Source: Coemansia sp. RSA 922 (taxonomy: Eukaryota; Kickxellomycota; Kickxellomycetes; Kickxellales; Kickxellaceae). Taken from it: a stretch of DNA of 20,406 bases. Location: assembly GCA_027577415.1 (NCBI GenBank), contig JANBQS010000347.1:1-20406 (forward strand), given 5' to 3'. Both the position numbers and the translations under genes were made by a program. The stretch's first letter is position 1. Each line of letters starts with the position of its first letter. Of the stretch, positions 1 through 8,426 are shown in pieces. The notes under the pieces are model-generated. The model saw only the letters and a program-made list of their open reading frames with translations. It was not told the DNA's origin and did no database searches.

Positions 1-557
1 CGCGAGTCGCCAGTTTTAAGATTTATGATTGGCTTCTGCAAAGCACAACAACCATATTTTGCTCAGATCTGCTTGCCGTGTTCACATCCGCATTCTATGC
101 TGAACTTCTGCCACACCTTGGCGCCAGCGGTCAGGCGGCCACAGAGATATCGGTGCTGAATGTCCACCAGCCCACTTGCCACACCGCTGGATCTCCACAT
201 GGCGGGATACTTGCATATCGTAGGCTGCACTTTGTGTTCTGATTAATCGGCGTTGTCAAGAATACCGTTTGTTTTGCAATGGCTACCATGGTTGGAAAGT
301 CTGCCCCGCCATGCTAAATTAATCTGATCGGCCACATCAGCCCTTGATTTCGCCTATCATAAACTTCGTTTTCAGCATAAATTCCTGCGCCAGATATTTG
401 TACAACCAAAATATTTAAACATCGGGCGCACTAATGCCTCCGCTCTTGGCCGCCTCTTTGTTGTTTTTATTTCGGTGAGTGACAGTGCAATACAAATATT
501 TGCTACCAAGTAAACATGCTAAATTTTTAGCAAAAGATGCGCTCAAGGAGAGCGCTG
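1..557. other. upstream region with one short minus-strand coding-like stretch
   Basis: This is mostly AT-rich sequence upstream of the LPMO gene. On the minus strand, positions 242 down to 63 read open for 59 codons and end in TGA. The reading contains four Cys (C-K-Y-P-A-M-W near its start, Y-L-C-G-R in the middle, E-C-G-C-E-H-G near its end). It has no ATG at its start; upstream it meets a TAA at 243-245, and an AG lies close by, so it could be a last exon or a dead gene end. I do not recognise the family. Nothing else in the interval is supportable. Confidence 0.2.
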
Positions 558-563
558 TATAAA
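558..563 (+). promoter_or_regulatory. TATA box of the LPMO gene
   Basis: TATAAA lies 105 bp upstream of the ATG at 668. It directly overlaps an earlier in-frame ATG (563), which would then sit upstream of the transcription start. This favours 668 as the true start. Confidence 0.5.
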
Positions 564-667
564 TGAGCCATGGCCATCCGTTTTATGCCCAAGCGAGTAT
601 TATACGTACTACTCTTGAGAAGCTCCAGTCGCGTAAATTTTCATATCCCTCCACTTCTTATCGGGCC

Positions 668-1330
668 ATGATATTAACAAACTTTGCTCTCGCCGCGATG
701 GCCGCCGCCACTGCCCTTGCACACATGGCCATGGTCAAGCCGTGCTCTCGCTATACACCTCGTGGCGATTGCCCTCCACTGCCCGCTGGCCAAGAGCTTG
801 ACTACAGCCTAAACTCACCCTTGGAACCCAACGCGCCATTGTGCAAACATACCGTCCCCTACAGCACGCCCGTCGAGACATGGACAGCCGGTCAACAAGT
901 TACTGTCAAGTTCGACTCGGTCAATGGCGCAGCTCATGGCGGAGGCCACGCACAGTTTTCCGTGTCGTACGATGGCGGCAAGACGTTTGCTGTAGTCCAT
1001 GAAGTGCTAAAGCACATATTCTTCAATGGGCCATCCTCGAGCAACACTCCCGAGGTGCTCAGCTACACATTCAAGCTACCTAGCGATCTACCCAGCTCTA
1101 AAAAGGTAGTTTTTGCGTGGTCCTGGGTCAACGCCATTGGTAATCGCGAGTTTTACATGAATTGCGCCGATGTCGAAATCAAAGGAACGTCAAGCTCGTA
1201 CTCGGGGAAGCAGATGGTAGTAGCAAACATCAACGGTTACCCGACTATCCCCGCTTTTAACGGTAACTACGATACTGGATTAGACATGTACAAGAACGCA
1301 AAGAACGTTACTGTGAAACCCACTGGTTAA
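668..1330 (+). CDS. secreted AA11-like lytic polysaccharide monooxygenase
   Basis: Predicted secreted copper oxygenase of 220 residues. AA11 enzymes oxidatively cleave chitin outside the cell. Residues 1-18 form a hydrophobic signal peptide (start M-I-L-T-N-F) ending A-L-A, so the mature protein begins with His19, the N-terminal ligand of the copper histidine brace. The second brace His is most likely His90 in A-A-H-G-G-G-H, followed by Q-F-S-x-S-Y-D-G-G-K, which is AA11-like. The motif G-N-R-E-F-Y-M-N-C-A at 158-167 matches the AA11 core and supplies the axial aromatic Tyr163. Cys 26, 35, 59 and 166 could form two disulfides. The Cys usually found just after the HGGG motif is replaced (H-A-Q instead of S-C-Q). 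No carbohydrate-binding module or serine-rich linker is present; after residue 173 there is only a short tail. An in-frame ATG at 563 overlaps the TATA box and would bury the signal peptide, so 668 was chosen. The substrate (chitin) is inferred from the family. Confidence 0.82.
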   Translation: MILTNFALAAMAAATALAHMAMVKPCSRYTPRGDCPPLPAGQELDYSLNSPLEPNAPLCKHTVPYSTPVETWTAGQQVTVKFDSVNGAAHGGGHAQFSVSYDGGKTFAVVHEVLKHIFFNGPSSSNTPEVLSYTFKLPSDLPSSKKVVFAWSWVNAIGNREFYMNCADVEIKGTSSSYSGKQMVVANINGYPTIPAFNGNYDTGLDMYKNAKNVTVKPTG

Positions 1331-1345
1331 ACCTAATCACTGTAC

Positions 1346-1351
1346 AATAAA
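1346..1351 (+). terminator. polyadenylation signal of the LPMO gene
   Basis: AATAAA begins 16 bp after the TAA stop of the LPMO gene, a good position for a poly(A) signal. Confidence 0.45.
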
Positions 1352-1714
1352 TCCATAGTTGAAAACAGCAACCACACATCCTCGGCTATGAACTGGCTGC
1401 TAGTTCTAACAGTATTGATGAATATGAGATCCTTAGTGTTTTTAATATCATTAATCACTTTATGGAAAAGAGCAGTCTTTGTTTTAATGCTGCAAGTTTT
1501 TTTTTCTTATGTAAAGGCAGTGTGATCCTCAAAAGACACTGCCACTTTCAAAAGCATTTTCTTTTAAACAGCACACCAGCTCACCAGCTCACCACATCTC
1601 CCTTAAAATGTGCTTGTCGCATTTGTGTCATGTCTTTTCTGCATACTATCGCTAAGATTTTTATTTTGCTTTTCTCGGTATTAACTTCATACTTTTACTA
1701 ACATTACAACAACC
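1352..1714. other. intergenic region between LPMO gene and M3 peptidase remnant
   Basis: AT-rich, with a poly-T tract near 1498-1505 and T/C-rich sequence up to about 1690. It should hold the former promoter of the peptidase gene. I see no gene or clear motif. Confidence 0.4.
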
Positions 1715-3832
1715 ATGTCAATGTCAATGACTACATCTTCTGCCGCCAAGGACACTACTATTCTTGACTTCAACCTCAGTCCAGCTGACATTGAACGCGG
1801 CACAGATGCTCTCATCGAACAAGGCAAGAGAGCACAAGATGGTGGAGCCGCACAGACCAACCCGACTTTTGCAAACGTCATCATTCCCTTGGCTACCTAT
1901 GAAAACGAGGGGTGCACGCTGGCCAGTTCTTACCTTTCTTCAGAATGTCAGCACTGACAAGGACATTCGCGACGCTAGTATGGCTGCTGAGGAGAAGCTC
2001 GATGAAGTAGATACACCACCCTCTCTCCGGTCTGTATGTACATAAACGAATTACTCACATTAACTGAGTTACTGTCCATGTCACACAATCAATAGGCATT
2101 TGAGATCCAAGTCCTTGATGTGCGAAGATGTGTATAAAGTAGTGCGTGCTGTATTTGACAACAGGACGGAAGTTGCTAGCCTTGGCCCTGAGGATTGCTG
2201 ACTAGTATATGGAGCTGTCATTCTGTCACATTGGCCTTGCGCTAGACAAGGATAAGCGTGAGCACTTAGGCACAATTAGAATGCGTCTGTCAGAGCTGGC
2301 AATCAAGTTCAGCTGCAACATCAACGAGGGCGATGGCGATGGCCGGGCTGTGCTTATGCGTGACGAGCTCGAGGGACTCCCGAGGGACTTTTTCGAGTGC
2401 CGCGCTACCAAGGTAGTTGATGGCCAGGAAGGATCTGCGGTTACGACAAAGTACCCTGACATCATTCCTGTCATGAAGATGGCCAAGCGCGAAGAAACCA
2501 GAGAGCGTATGTTTGTGGTTGAAGGCCAACGTTGTCCAGAGAACATTCCCATTCTGCAAGAGGCAGTTGCTCTGCGCTTGGAGGCTGCCCAGCTGCTTGG
2601 ATACAAGACACACGCCGAGTTTGTACAGGAGGAGAACATGGGCAAGGCACCAGTACCCGTGCTGGAGTTCGAAGAAGATCTGCGCTCGCAGCTCAATGTC
2701 CTCGCTGACACCGAGATTGAAGAAATCGAGGCCCTTAAAAAGGCCGACAAGCAAGCAGCGAGAAAGCCATACGCTGGACTGTTTGGCTGGGACTACCGCT
2801 ACTACTCGAACCTGGTGAAGGAGCGCAAGCACAACATCAACGACGAGGAGGTCAAGTAGTACTTCCCCGTCAAAAAGGTCACTCGCAGCATCCTGGACAT
2901 TTACCAAAATATGCTCAGTCTTCGGTTCATCAAAATTGACAACCCGCCGGTGTGGCATGCCGACGTCGAGATGTACGAGGTGTGGGAGGCCACGGATGAG
3001 ACATTCGTAGGGCATTTCTACCTCGACCTGTTCCTTCACGAAGGCAAGTATAACCACGCAGCAGTATGACCTATTCGAGCTGGATTCAACCGCCCCGACG
3101 GATCGCGAGAGTACCCGGTAGCAGCAATGGTTGCCAACTTCCCCAAGCCTACGCCATCGGCGCCTGCACGATGACGCAATGACTCTGTTGCATGAGCTGG
3201 GCCATGTGTTCCACGGGATCTGCTCGGTTACCAAGTGGGCACTCTTCCACGGCACCAGAACCGAGTGCGACCTTGTTGAGGCGCCATCACAGATGCTGGA
3301 AAACTGGAGCTGGGAGCCGTCTGTTCTGCAGAGTATTGCCGTGCACCACCAGATTGGTGAGCCTATTCCCGAAGCACTGGTCAAGCGTCTTGTTGCGGCC
3401 AAAAATGAAGGTGCTGGTTTGTTCTATTTGCGCCAGCTGTTCTTCGGCCTGTATGACGTGGGGGTCCACAACACAGCCGGTGACAAGGTCGACGTCAAGG
3501 AGCTCTATAACAAGCTCTATGAGGACATCGCTCGGTTCAAGATCGGCAGCCACGACACTTGGGGCATAGCGACGATTGGCCATATGATGGGCGGATATGA
3601 CGCCGGGTACTATGGTTACATGTGGTCCCAGGTCTTTAGTGCCGACATGTACGCATCGCTCTTTGCCAAGAATGGCGTCTTTAATCCGCAAACTGGCTTG
3701 GACTATCGCTACGAGATTCTGCATCCCGGTGGTAGCCGCGATTCCATGGACAGCTTGATAAAGTTCATGGGTCGCAAGCCCAACAACCGCGCCTTTTTAG
3801 AGGCAAGTGGTCTGAACAACAGCCACAACTGA
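1715..3832 (+). pseudogene. broken M3-family oligopeptidase (thimet oligopeptidase/saccharolysin type)
   Basis: The intact family cuts short peptides in the cytosol or mitochondrial intermembrane space with one zinc ion. Homology runs end to end but in pieces. The N-terminal part opens at ATG 1715 (frame 2), shifts to frame 3 near 1905-1935 (T-F-L-Q-N-V-S-T-D-K-D-I-R), crosses an old intron ending at 2095, shifts again near 2110-2118 and at about 2199-2206, then runs open 2209-2856. TAG at 2857 replaces a Gln before Y-F-P-V. TGA at 3067 replaces the Trp expected after H-A-A-V. A last frameshift just before 3170 loses the residues expected ahead of H-D-D-A-M-T. The final 660 bp are open and keep the whole zinc site: H-E-L-G-H at 3191-3205 and the third ligand Glu in V-E-A-P-S-Q, 25 residues further on. 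At least two stops and four frame changes rule out a working single protein. Conservation is still high, so inactivation looks fairly recent, or an intact paralogue exists elsewhere. Confidence 0.87.
2007..2095 (+). other. probable former intron in the M3 pseudogene
   Basis: A GT at 2007 (GTAGAT) and an AG at 2094-2095 bracket a stretch without homology. Splicing there joins K-L-D-E to a remnant of the expected following residues. A stronger-looking donor, GTATGT at 2034, is an alternative, but it would leave eight extra residues. An intron shows this is not a processed (retro-copied) pseudogene. Confidence 0.5.
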
Positions 3833-3887
3833 GGTACTGTAGCAGTCTGTTGTATTGTCGAAATATAACATTAGAACACAATATAGA

Positions 3888-3907
3888 TACTCAATTATAA
3901 TTGAGTA
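3888..3907. repeat. 20-bp perfect palindrome
   Basis: TACTCAATTA is followed immediately by its reverse complement TAATTGAGTA. It lies 56 bp after the pseudogene stop, at the border with the retroelement region. It could form a cruciform or RNA hairpin, or mark an old insertion edge. Confidence 0.7.
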
Positions 3908-4999
3908 AATAGTTGAATAGTGGACAGTAGAAAAAGCCAAACTAAAGCTAGATAACCAACACATCCTCAAATTTGTCAGAACCAGTTAATTAACCTATGC
4001 GCATCAGCCCCCTAGAACGAGTCTGGCTTGTATCCTGAGCGAGGTAGCAGAAGTACAAGGCAATGATTCCTAGCTCTAGAGTCAATGAGGTCACTATCCC
4101 CATTGCTCTGGTACGGGTAGCACCACTGCCATCTCCTATCTCTGTTCCGCATCGTTGTCTATGGCCGCTTCATTATTTGGCACCTCTTTCGCGGTTTAAT
4201 AGCTGATCTTTCTGCCCTTTAGATCTGGAGGTCAATGTGCTCTTTCCACCAGTTGCAGTTGTATTCCATGCGCTCTTCCATATGTCACTCCATGTCCATC
4301 GTGTATGTCATCAGTCCCAGGCTCCTTTTTCCTTTGTTGATGTTCTGTAGTTGGTTACCCTTTGCCATCGCCTCTTTACGCTCAGTACCCACTCCTTGGA
4401 TATTAAAATCGATGGTTATAGGGTAAGCACATGTGCTAGTGCAGCCTGGGCTGAGAACTTCCCTAGTCGCTCCTCGACCTCCTCAATTGCTGGTGGTTGA
4501 ACCGTTGAGTTGTGCGTGCATGTCAGCAAAGGCGCCTTAGGTCTCAAGCTGTTCGCAGCCTCATAGGCATAGCAACATCTCCATCTCCACCTTTTGGGTA
4601 ATCATTCGGGTAATACCTATTCCGGCTGTTCAGAGATGCTTCTAGGATATCCCCAAGCTTGATAATTAACGACTTACGGTTGTGATCTGCCCTATTCATA
4701 GTCTTGCGAATGTTTTTGCATACCCATTAGCCGGTCTGCCTTATGCCATGTTGGCAGCATTCCAGATCAGCTGGGCTTGGGAGTGAGCACAACGATGGTT
4801 GCATACAGGGAGCTGCATAGCCATTGCTCCTGTAGGATTTTTATGTGCCTGCTCTGTTTCCATCGGCGTCGTCATAGTTGTGTCTGTTGGTGTTGGTGTA
4901 GGTAGTGGTTGTCCTGGTGTGCTACTGTGGCTTCCAGGCTTTTGGCCAACTTATCTGCAAGCTGTGCGCGCATAGCTTGATACAGATGTTGGTCCTACA
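3908..4999 (-). other. decayed minus-strand coding-like block of unknown identity
   Basis: No intact gene is present. On the minus strand, short coding-like pieces appear in shifting frames. One is at about 4985-4870 (begins L-Y-Q-A-M-R-A-Q-L-A-D-K-L, helical). A Thr/Pro-rich run follows and leads into M-T-T-P-M-E-T-E-Q, ending at TAA 4741. Another lies at about 4700-4540 (contains L-I-I-K-L-G-D-I-L-E-A-S-L). A last one lies at about 4170-3990 with a hydrophobic run (L-E-L-G-I-I-A-L-Y-F-C-Y-L). The helical start followed by a Thr/Pro-rich linker would fit a retroelement ORF1 or gag, and the neighbours are retroelements. No diagnostic motif such as a zinc knuckle is visible, so the identity is open. 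Confidence 0.25.
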
Positions 5000-5000
5000 T

Positions 5001-5245
5001 TCACTGTTCGCTGTGTCTGCGAGTCAGCTGTCCAGTAGTCAGTGGTGCGAGTTGGATACTCATGTATAGTTTATACTGCAGACCGCCTGTCACTGGTGTA
5101 GTGTGCGTGTTATATGGCTTTGGGTTGCTGTGCGTGCTATCTGCTGCTGTTTTGGCCTTTTCGTTTCCTGCAATGCCGCTTTGCACCTTGACCCAGAGGA
5201 GCGTAGTCAGCTGTACGTCGCTTGAACCTTGGTCATATGCAGACT
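5001..5245 (-). mobile_element. RNase H end of a LINE-type retroelement (remnant)
   Basis: Reading the minus strand from about 5245 down gives L-L-W-V-K-V-Q-S-G-I-A-G-N-E-K-A, then A-A-D-S-T-H-S-N-P. This is the classic C-terminal RNase H block of non-LTR elements (W-V-K-x-H-x-G-I-x-G-N-E-x-A-D), in which the enzyme degrades RNA in RNA:DNA hybrids. The usual His of that block is Gln here, and the Asp expected after E-K-A is Lys, so catalysis is doubtful. The frame ends in TGA at 5001 and stops sit just upstream of 5245. Only the tail of the element survives, and it faces the opposite way to the LINE on its right. Confidence 0.6.
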
Positions 5246-6653
5246 ACTAGATATATCATGTTGGGCATTTTGTACTTGTACTTCTTATTGTATATTTCCA
5301 ACAATGTCATTACTGGCGCCACTGCCATCAACTTTACAGCTTGATAAAAGTAATACCACATCCATGCTGTAGAAAGGGCTATAATTTAGTGCCTTAGACG
5401 GTCTTGTGACCTGAAACTTTCCAAAAGGCGTAATAGTCGGCTGCCACCCACCTCAGCAATCGAATGAAGCATATATATCGGCCATGCATGGAGGACGTAA
5501 AGGCCAGATTATGACTCCACACCAACCTCCTAGATATAGATGACGGTGCCTGCAACAAATAACACCGCCTCCTAGGCGAATGTTTAAGGAGTGGGCAGGG
5601 GAAGCTATGCGGCTACTTGCACAGAATCCGAATGCAACCATATTTGAGAAGGCAACAGCAGTGCTGGAGTTGCTCAACGACGATTTTTGTACTATAATTT
5701 GCGATGCTCAGGAGCAGTCATTAGGGTGATACTGGCCGCTCAAACCGAGGAAGCCGCCATGGTGGTCTCACTTACTAAAGGAGCTTAAGAACCACGCAAT
5801 TCTCGAAAATCACTATTATTAGTCACTAGTAGAGAGTGGACCCGCCAGCGAATACCTCACCATCAACGCTGATGAGGATGCACTTGAAGCCCAAAAGGAG
5901 TTCAATACGGCCTACCAGCAAACAGTGCTCGCCTGGCGGTAATGCAGACAGCACCTGCTGTCTACAGGCTCTGTTAGTGCCATGATGCCAGCCCGATCAG
6001 CATCATTTATGAGGAGTACCGACGACACCTATGAAAGAGTCAGACCAACCCGTTCACGGCTGATACAGTGAAACACACGCTCAAGCATTGTGGTTCCAGC
6101 AAAGCACCCGGTCCAGACGAACTCCAAGTAGAAGCTCTCAAAGCCTGTTCTGTCGCAGTCGAGGCTCTTACGTAGCTACTCCAGCTCTGTTGGCAATTTG
6201 GCGCAATCTCAGTCACGTGGAAGCAATCCCGACCAGTGCCCATCTTTAAGAAGGGTAACCCTGCGATGGCCACCAATTACTGTCCTATATATTAGATCTA
6301 TACTAAGGAAGGTTGTTGAGAAATGAATACTTGATCCGAGTACTCAGAAAATGTGCTTGCTCAATCGCAGTCAGCAGGGCTTTCGATCTCGCTGGTCCAC
6401 CACAGTCGATGCCGTAGCAGCACTCCTAACAGCAGCATTATCATGCCAACGGGGATTCCGTGTCATCCTAAATAGGGATATTAAAGGCACGTATGACTGT
6501 GTACTCTGTGATAAGCTATGCGAGACAATTAGCGAGAACAAACTTGAAGGCTGTCTATACCTCCTAGTAAAGACCATGCTGCTAAAGACATCGTTTGTGG
6601 CCGTGGTAGATAACGAGCTATCCGAGCCGCAGGCAGTCCTTGGTGGCGTAGTA

Positions 6654-6658
6654 CAGGA
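6654..6658. repeat. 5' copy of the solo-LTR target-site duplication
   Basis: CAGGA directly precedes the LTR and is repeated at 6856-6860 directly after it. Five bases is the usual duplication size for Ty1/copia and many Ty3 elements. Confidence 0.65.
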
Positions 6659-6855
6659 TGTTGGAATTTCACTCCTTTTGCACTATTTCTCTATTCTGTC
6701 GGATCTCTATTGTTCGCTCCTCTCTTATTCTAAAGGGTTCTATTCCCTTCTGTGCCTGATTTCTCTGGCCAATCCCTTTCTATCTTAAAAACTCTTCTTT
6801 CTTTTCCTTCTCTTCTCTCTTGTTTCCTTTAGTCAACAAAGCTTCATTTTTAACA
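6659..6855. mobile_element. solo LTR inserted in the LINE
   Basis: This 197-bp segment starts TGTTGGAATTTC and ends TTTTTAACA. It has the TG...CA ends and the 4-bp terminal inverted repeat (TGTT/AACA) of LTRs, and is flanked by CAGGA on both sides. It is strongly pyrimidine-rich on the plus strand and encodes nothing credible. Upstream, the LINE frame reaches Gln at 6654-6656; downstream it resumes with Asp-Ser-Ser-Leu from 6859. Dropping the LTR plus one TSD copy (202 bp) rejoins these in the same frame, which shows the exact insertion. No internal retroelement genes remain, so it is a solo LTR left by LTR-LTR recombination. Its orientation cannot be fixed from the ends alone. Confidence 0.72.
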
Positions 6856-6860
6856 CAGGA
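6856..6860. repeat. 3' copy of the solo-LTR target-site duplication
   Basis: CAGGA, identical to 6654-6658. The interrupted LINE codon series continues from here. Confidence 0.65.
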
Positions 6861-8030
6861 CTCCTCCCTGCGGCCGTTAATCAACTACATGATCGACAAA
6901 GCACCATGCCTGGTGCACAAGGAAGGGCTGAGCGCTTGTGCTGCATGCAGTCGCATTGGCGTCATCGCCTTTGCCAATGACATTGCCATAGTTACTCACT
7001 CACCTGATGAAGCACAGAGTACTCTGGATATAATGTCCACATTTGTCACCGAGCAGAAGATTACATGGGCCCAGAGATGTGTGTCTTTCTAGCTACGCCG
7101 CAACTGTCACTTCAGATCGATGGACAGGCTCTTCCGCAAGAGCATTACTTCAAGTACCTTGGACTTATGATCGGCGTCAAGGGCATTGCTCCCAAAAAAC
7201 ACATAGAGTTGCTATGTGCACATGTGCAAGCCAAGCTTGGCTACATGCGCAGCGTTGGCATCACGCACTTAAATGGTAATCTCAACTGGGTAATTGGCAT
7301 GTATAAGGCCTTTATCCGGCCCACCATGGAGTATGTCTTGGAGATCTGCATTCCTAATGCCTCACTTATTAAGGTTATGGAGTGCTGCCAGGAGGACATG
7401 TTGCATGTCATGCTCAGAGTACCCAAGTCAACGTCATATGTGGCTATTCTTTTGCTGTGTAAGATGGTGACAATGGAGTACTGCTGGCACGGGACGATAA
7501 GTACCTTTGCCGTCCTTATCATACGCGTTGATAGCTGGCTTGCGGAGAACAGCCACCAGATCCCACGGCTGTGTCAGGAGGCATATTTCGCCAGCCCACC
7601 TCATCGCATCATCATGACCATTGGCGAATAGAAGCAGGCTTGCTTGCAGGCTCTTAGGGACGCTAACAAGTCGGACACACAAGTCGCTCAGATCACGTCA
7701 CTGGGCTTCATATGCTCGATGTTTGTACAGCACAGGATGCCGATTATCCATTGGCTCCTAGGCGCTGTGGCGGGTCAACCCTCACAACGCCAAAAGTGTG
7801 GTGGGACTATATCTCGCGACCTCACCACAGACTGCATCAGTGCCGCCACTAAGCTTGGCCCTCTCATTGGAAATGCTCTCCACAAGCTACGTGGACAACA
7901 AAAGGGATCGCTTTATATAGGCAAATGCCATTGATGCTGCGATCATGGCTCTAAACAAGAACGATATGGCTAGTGCGATTAAGATTGCATTGGTCATTGA
8001 CAAGATCTATACCCATTGCCTCTGTTGACA

Positions 8031-8426
8031 CTTGCTTATAATACCACTTACGTCCCTTATAATTCCGAGTGGTGCTCCCAAGAAGAGTTATTAACAACAC
8101 CAAAGCAGCATCAGAGTAAACATAATCAAGGGTTTAGACAACATAAATAGGGTAAACGTTATTTTTATTATCAATACACTTATTTATATAGTAAATTTTG
8201 ATATTCGTCTTGTCAACAGTTGCATGTTTATAATTGTACACTCCGTTAAAATATTATTGGCGATACTCTAGTTTATTCAAGCCTTGTTGCATTGCCTTAA
8301 ATTAGTTATACCAGTTCCACAAAACTAAGCTTGTAGATGTATTCATGAAACCACAGTTCGACACTTGTTATCAATAATTTGTTCAGATTTTGTAACTTGC
8401 CAAACATTAGTAAATAATGTAACATT
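8031..8426. other. AT-rich intergenic stretch, 3' side of the acyltransferase gene
   Basis: No coding signal is seen. It should contain the 3' untranslated region of the acyltransferase gene. An AATAAA on the minus strand (TTTATT on the plus strand near 8164) is a possible poly(A) signal, though about 260 bp from the stop. Confidence 0.4.

Larger units (their letters stand above)
5400..8030 (+). mobile_element. degenerate non-LTR (LINE) retrotransposon, reverse-transcriptase region
   Basis: A plus-strand remnant of a LINE ORF2, broken by many stops and frameshifts. In order: a linker between endonuclease and RT (about 5535-5700, with R-M-F-K-E-W, then P-P-W-W-S-H-L-L-K-E-L); the RT fingers, K-A-P-G-P-D-E-L and later V-P-I-F-K-K-G-N-P (6047-6290); Q-Q-G-F-R-S-R-W-S-T-T and the first catalytic Asp in D-I-K-G-T-Y-D (6351-6500); the catalytic pair region I-A-F-A-N-D-I-A-I-V (about 6970), in which the expected D-D is N-D; a Y-L-G-L-M-I-G block and F-I-R-P-T-M-E-Y (7065-7340); and a C-terminal region with K-C-G-G-T-I-S-R-D (about 7793). 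An in-frame TAG lies at 7629. No clear endonuclease, poly(A) tail or target-site duplication was found, so both ends are approximate. A solo LTR sits inside at 6659-6855. The element is dead. Confidence 0.83.

Noticed and set aside
563..667. N-terminal extension of the LPMO from ATG 563
   Set aside because: The ATG overlaps TATAAA, and the extension would place 35 residues before a clear signal peptide and move His from its mature N-terminal position.
5259..5303. TGTTGG...CCAACA inverted pair 45 bp apart, looking like a tiny LTR or MITE
   Set aside because: Only six paired bases, no clear target-site duplication and no internal structure; likely chance in debris.
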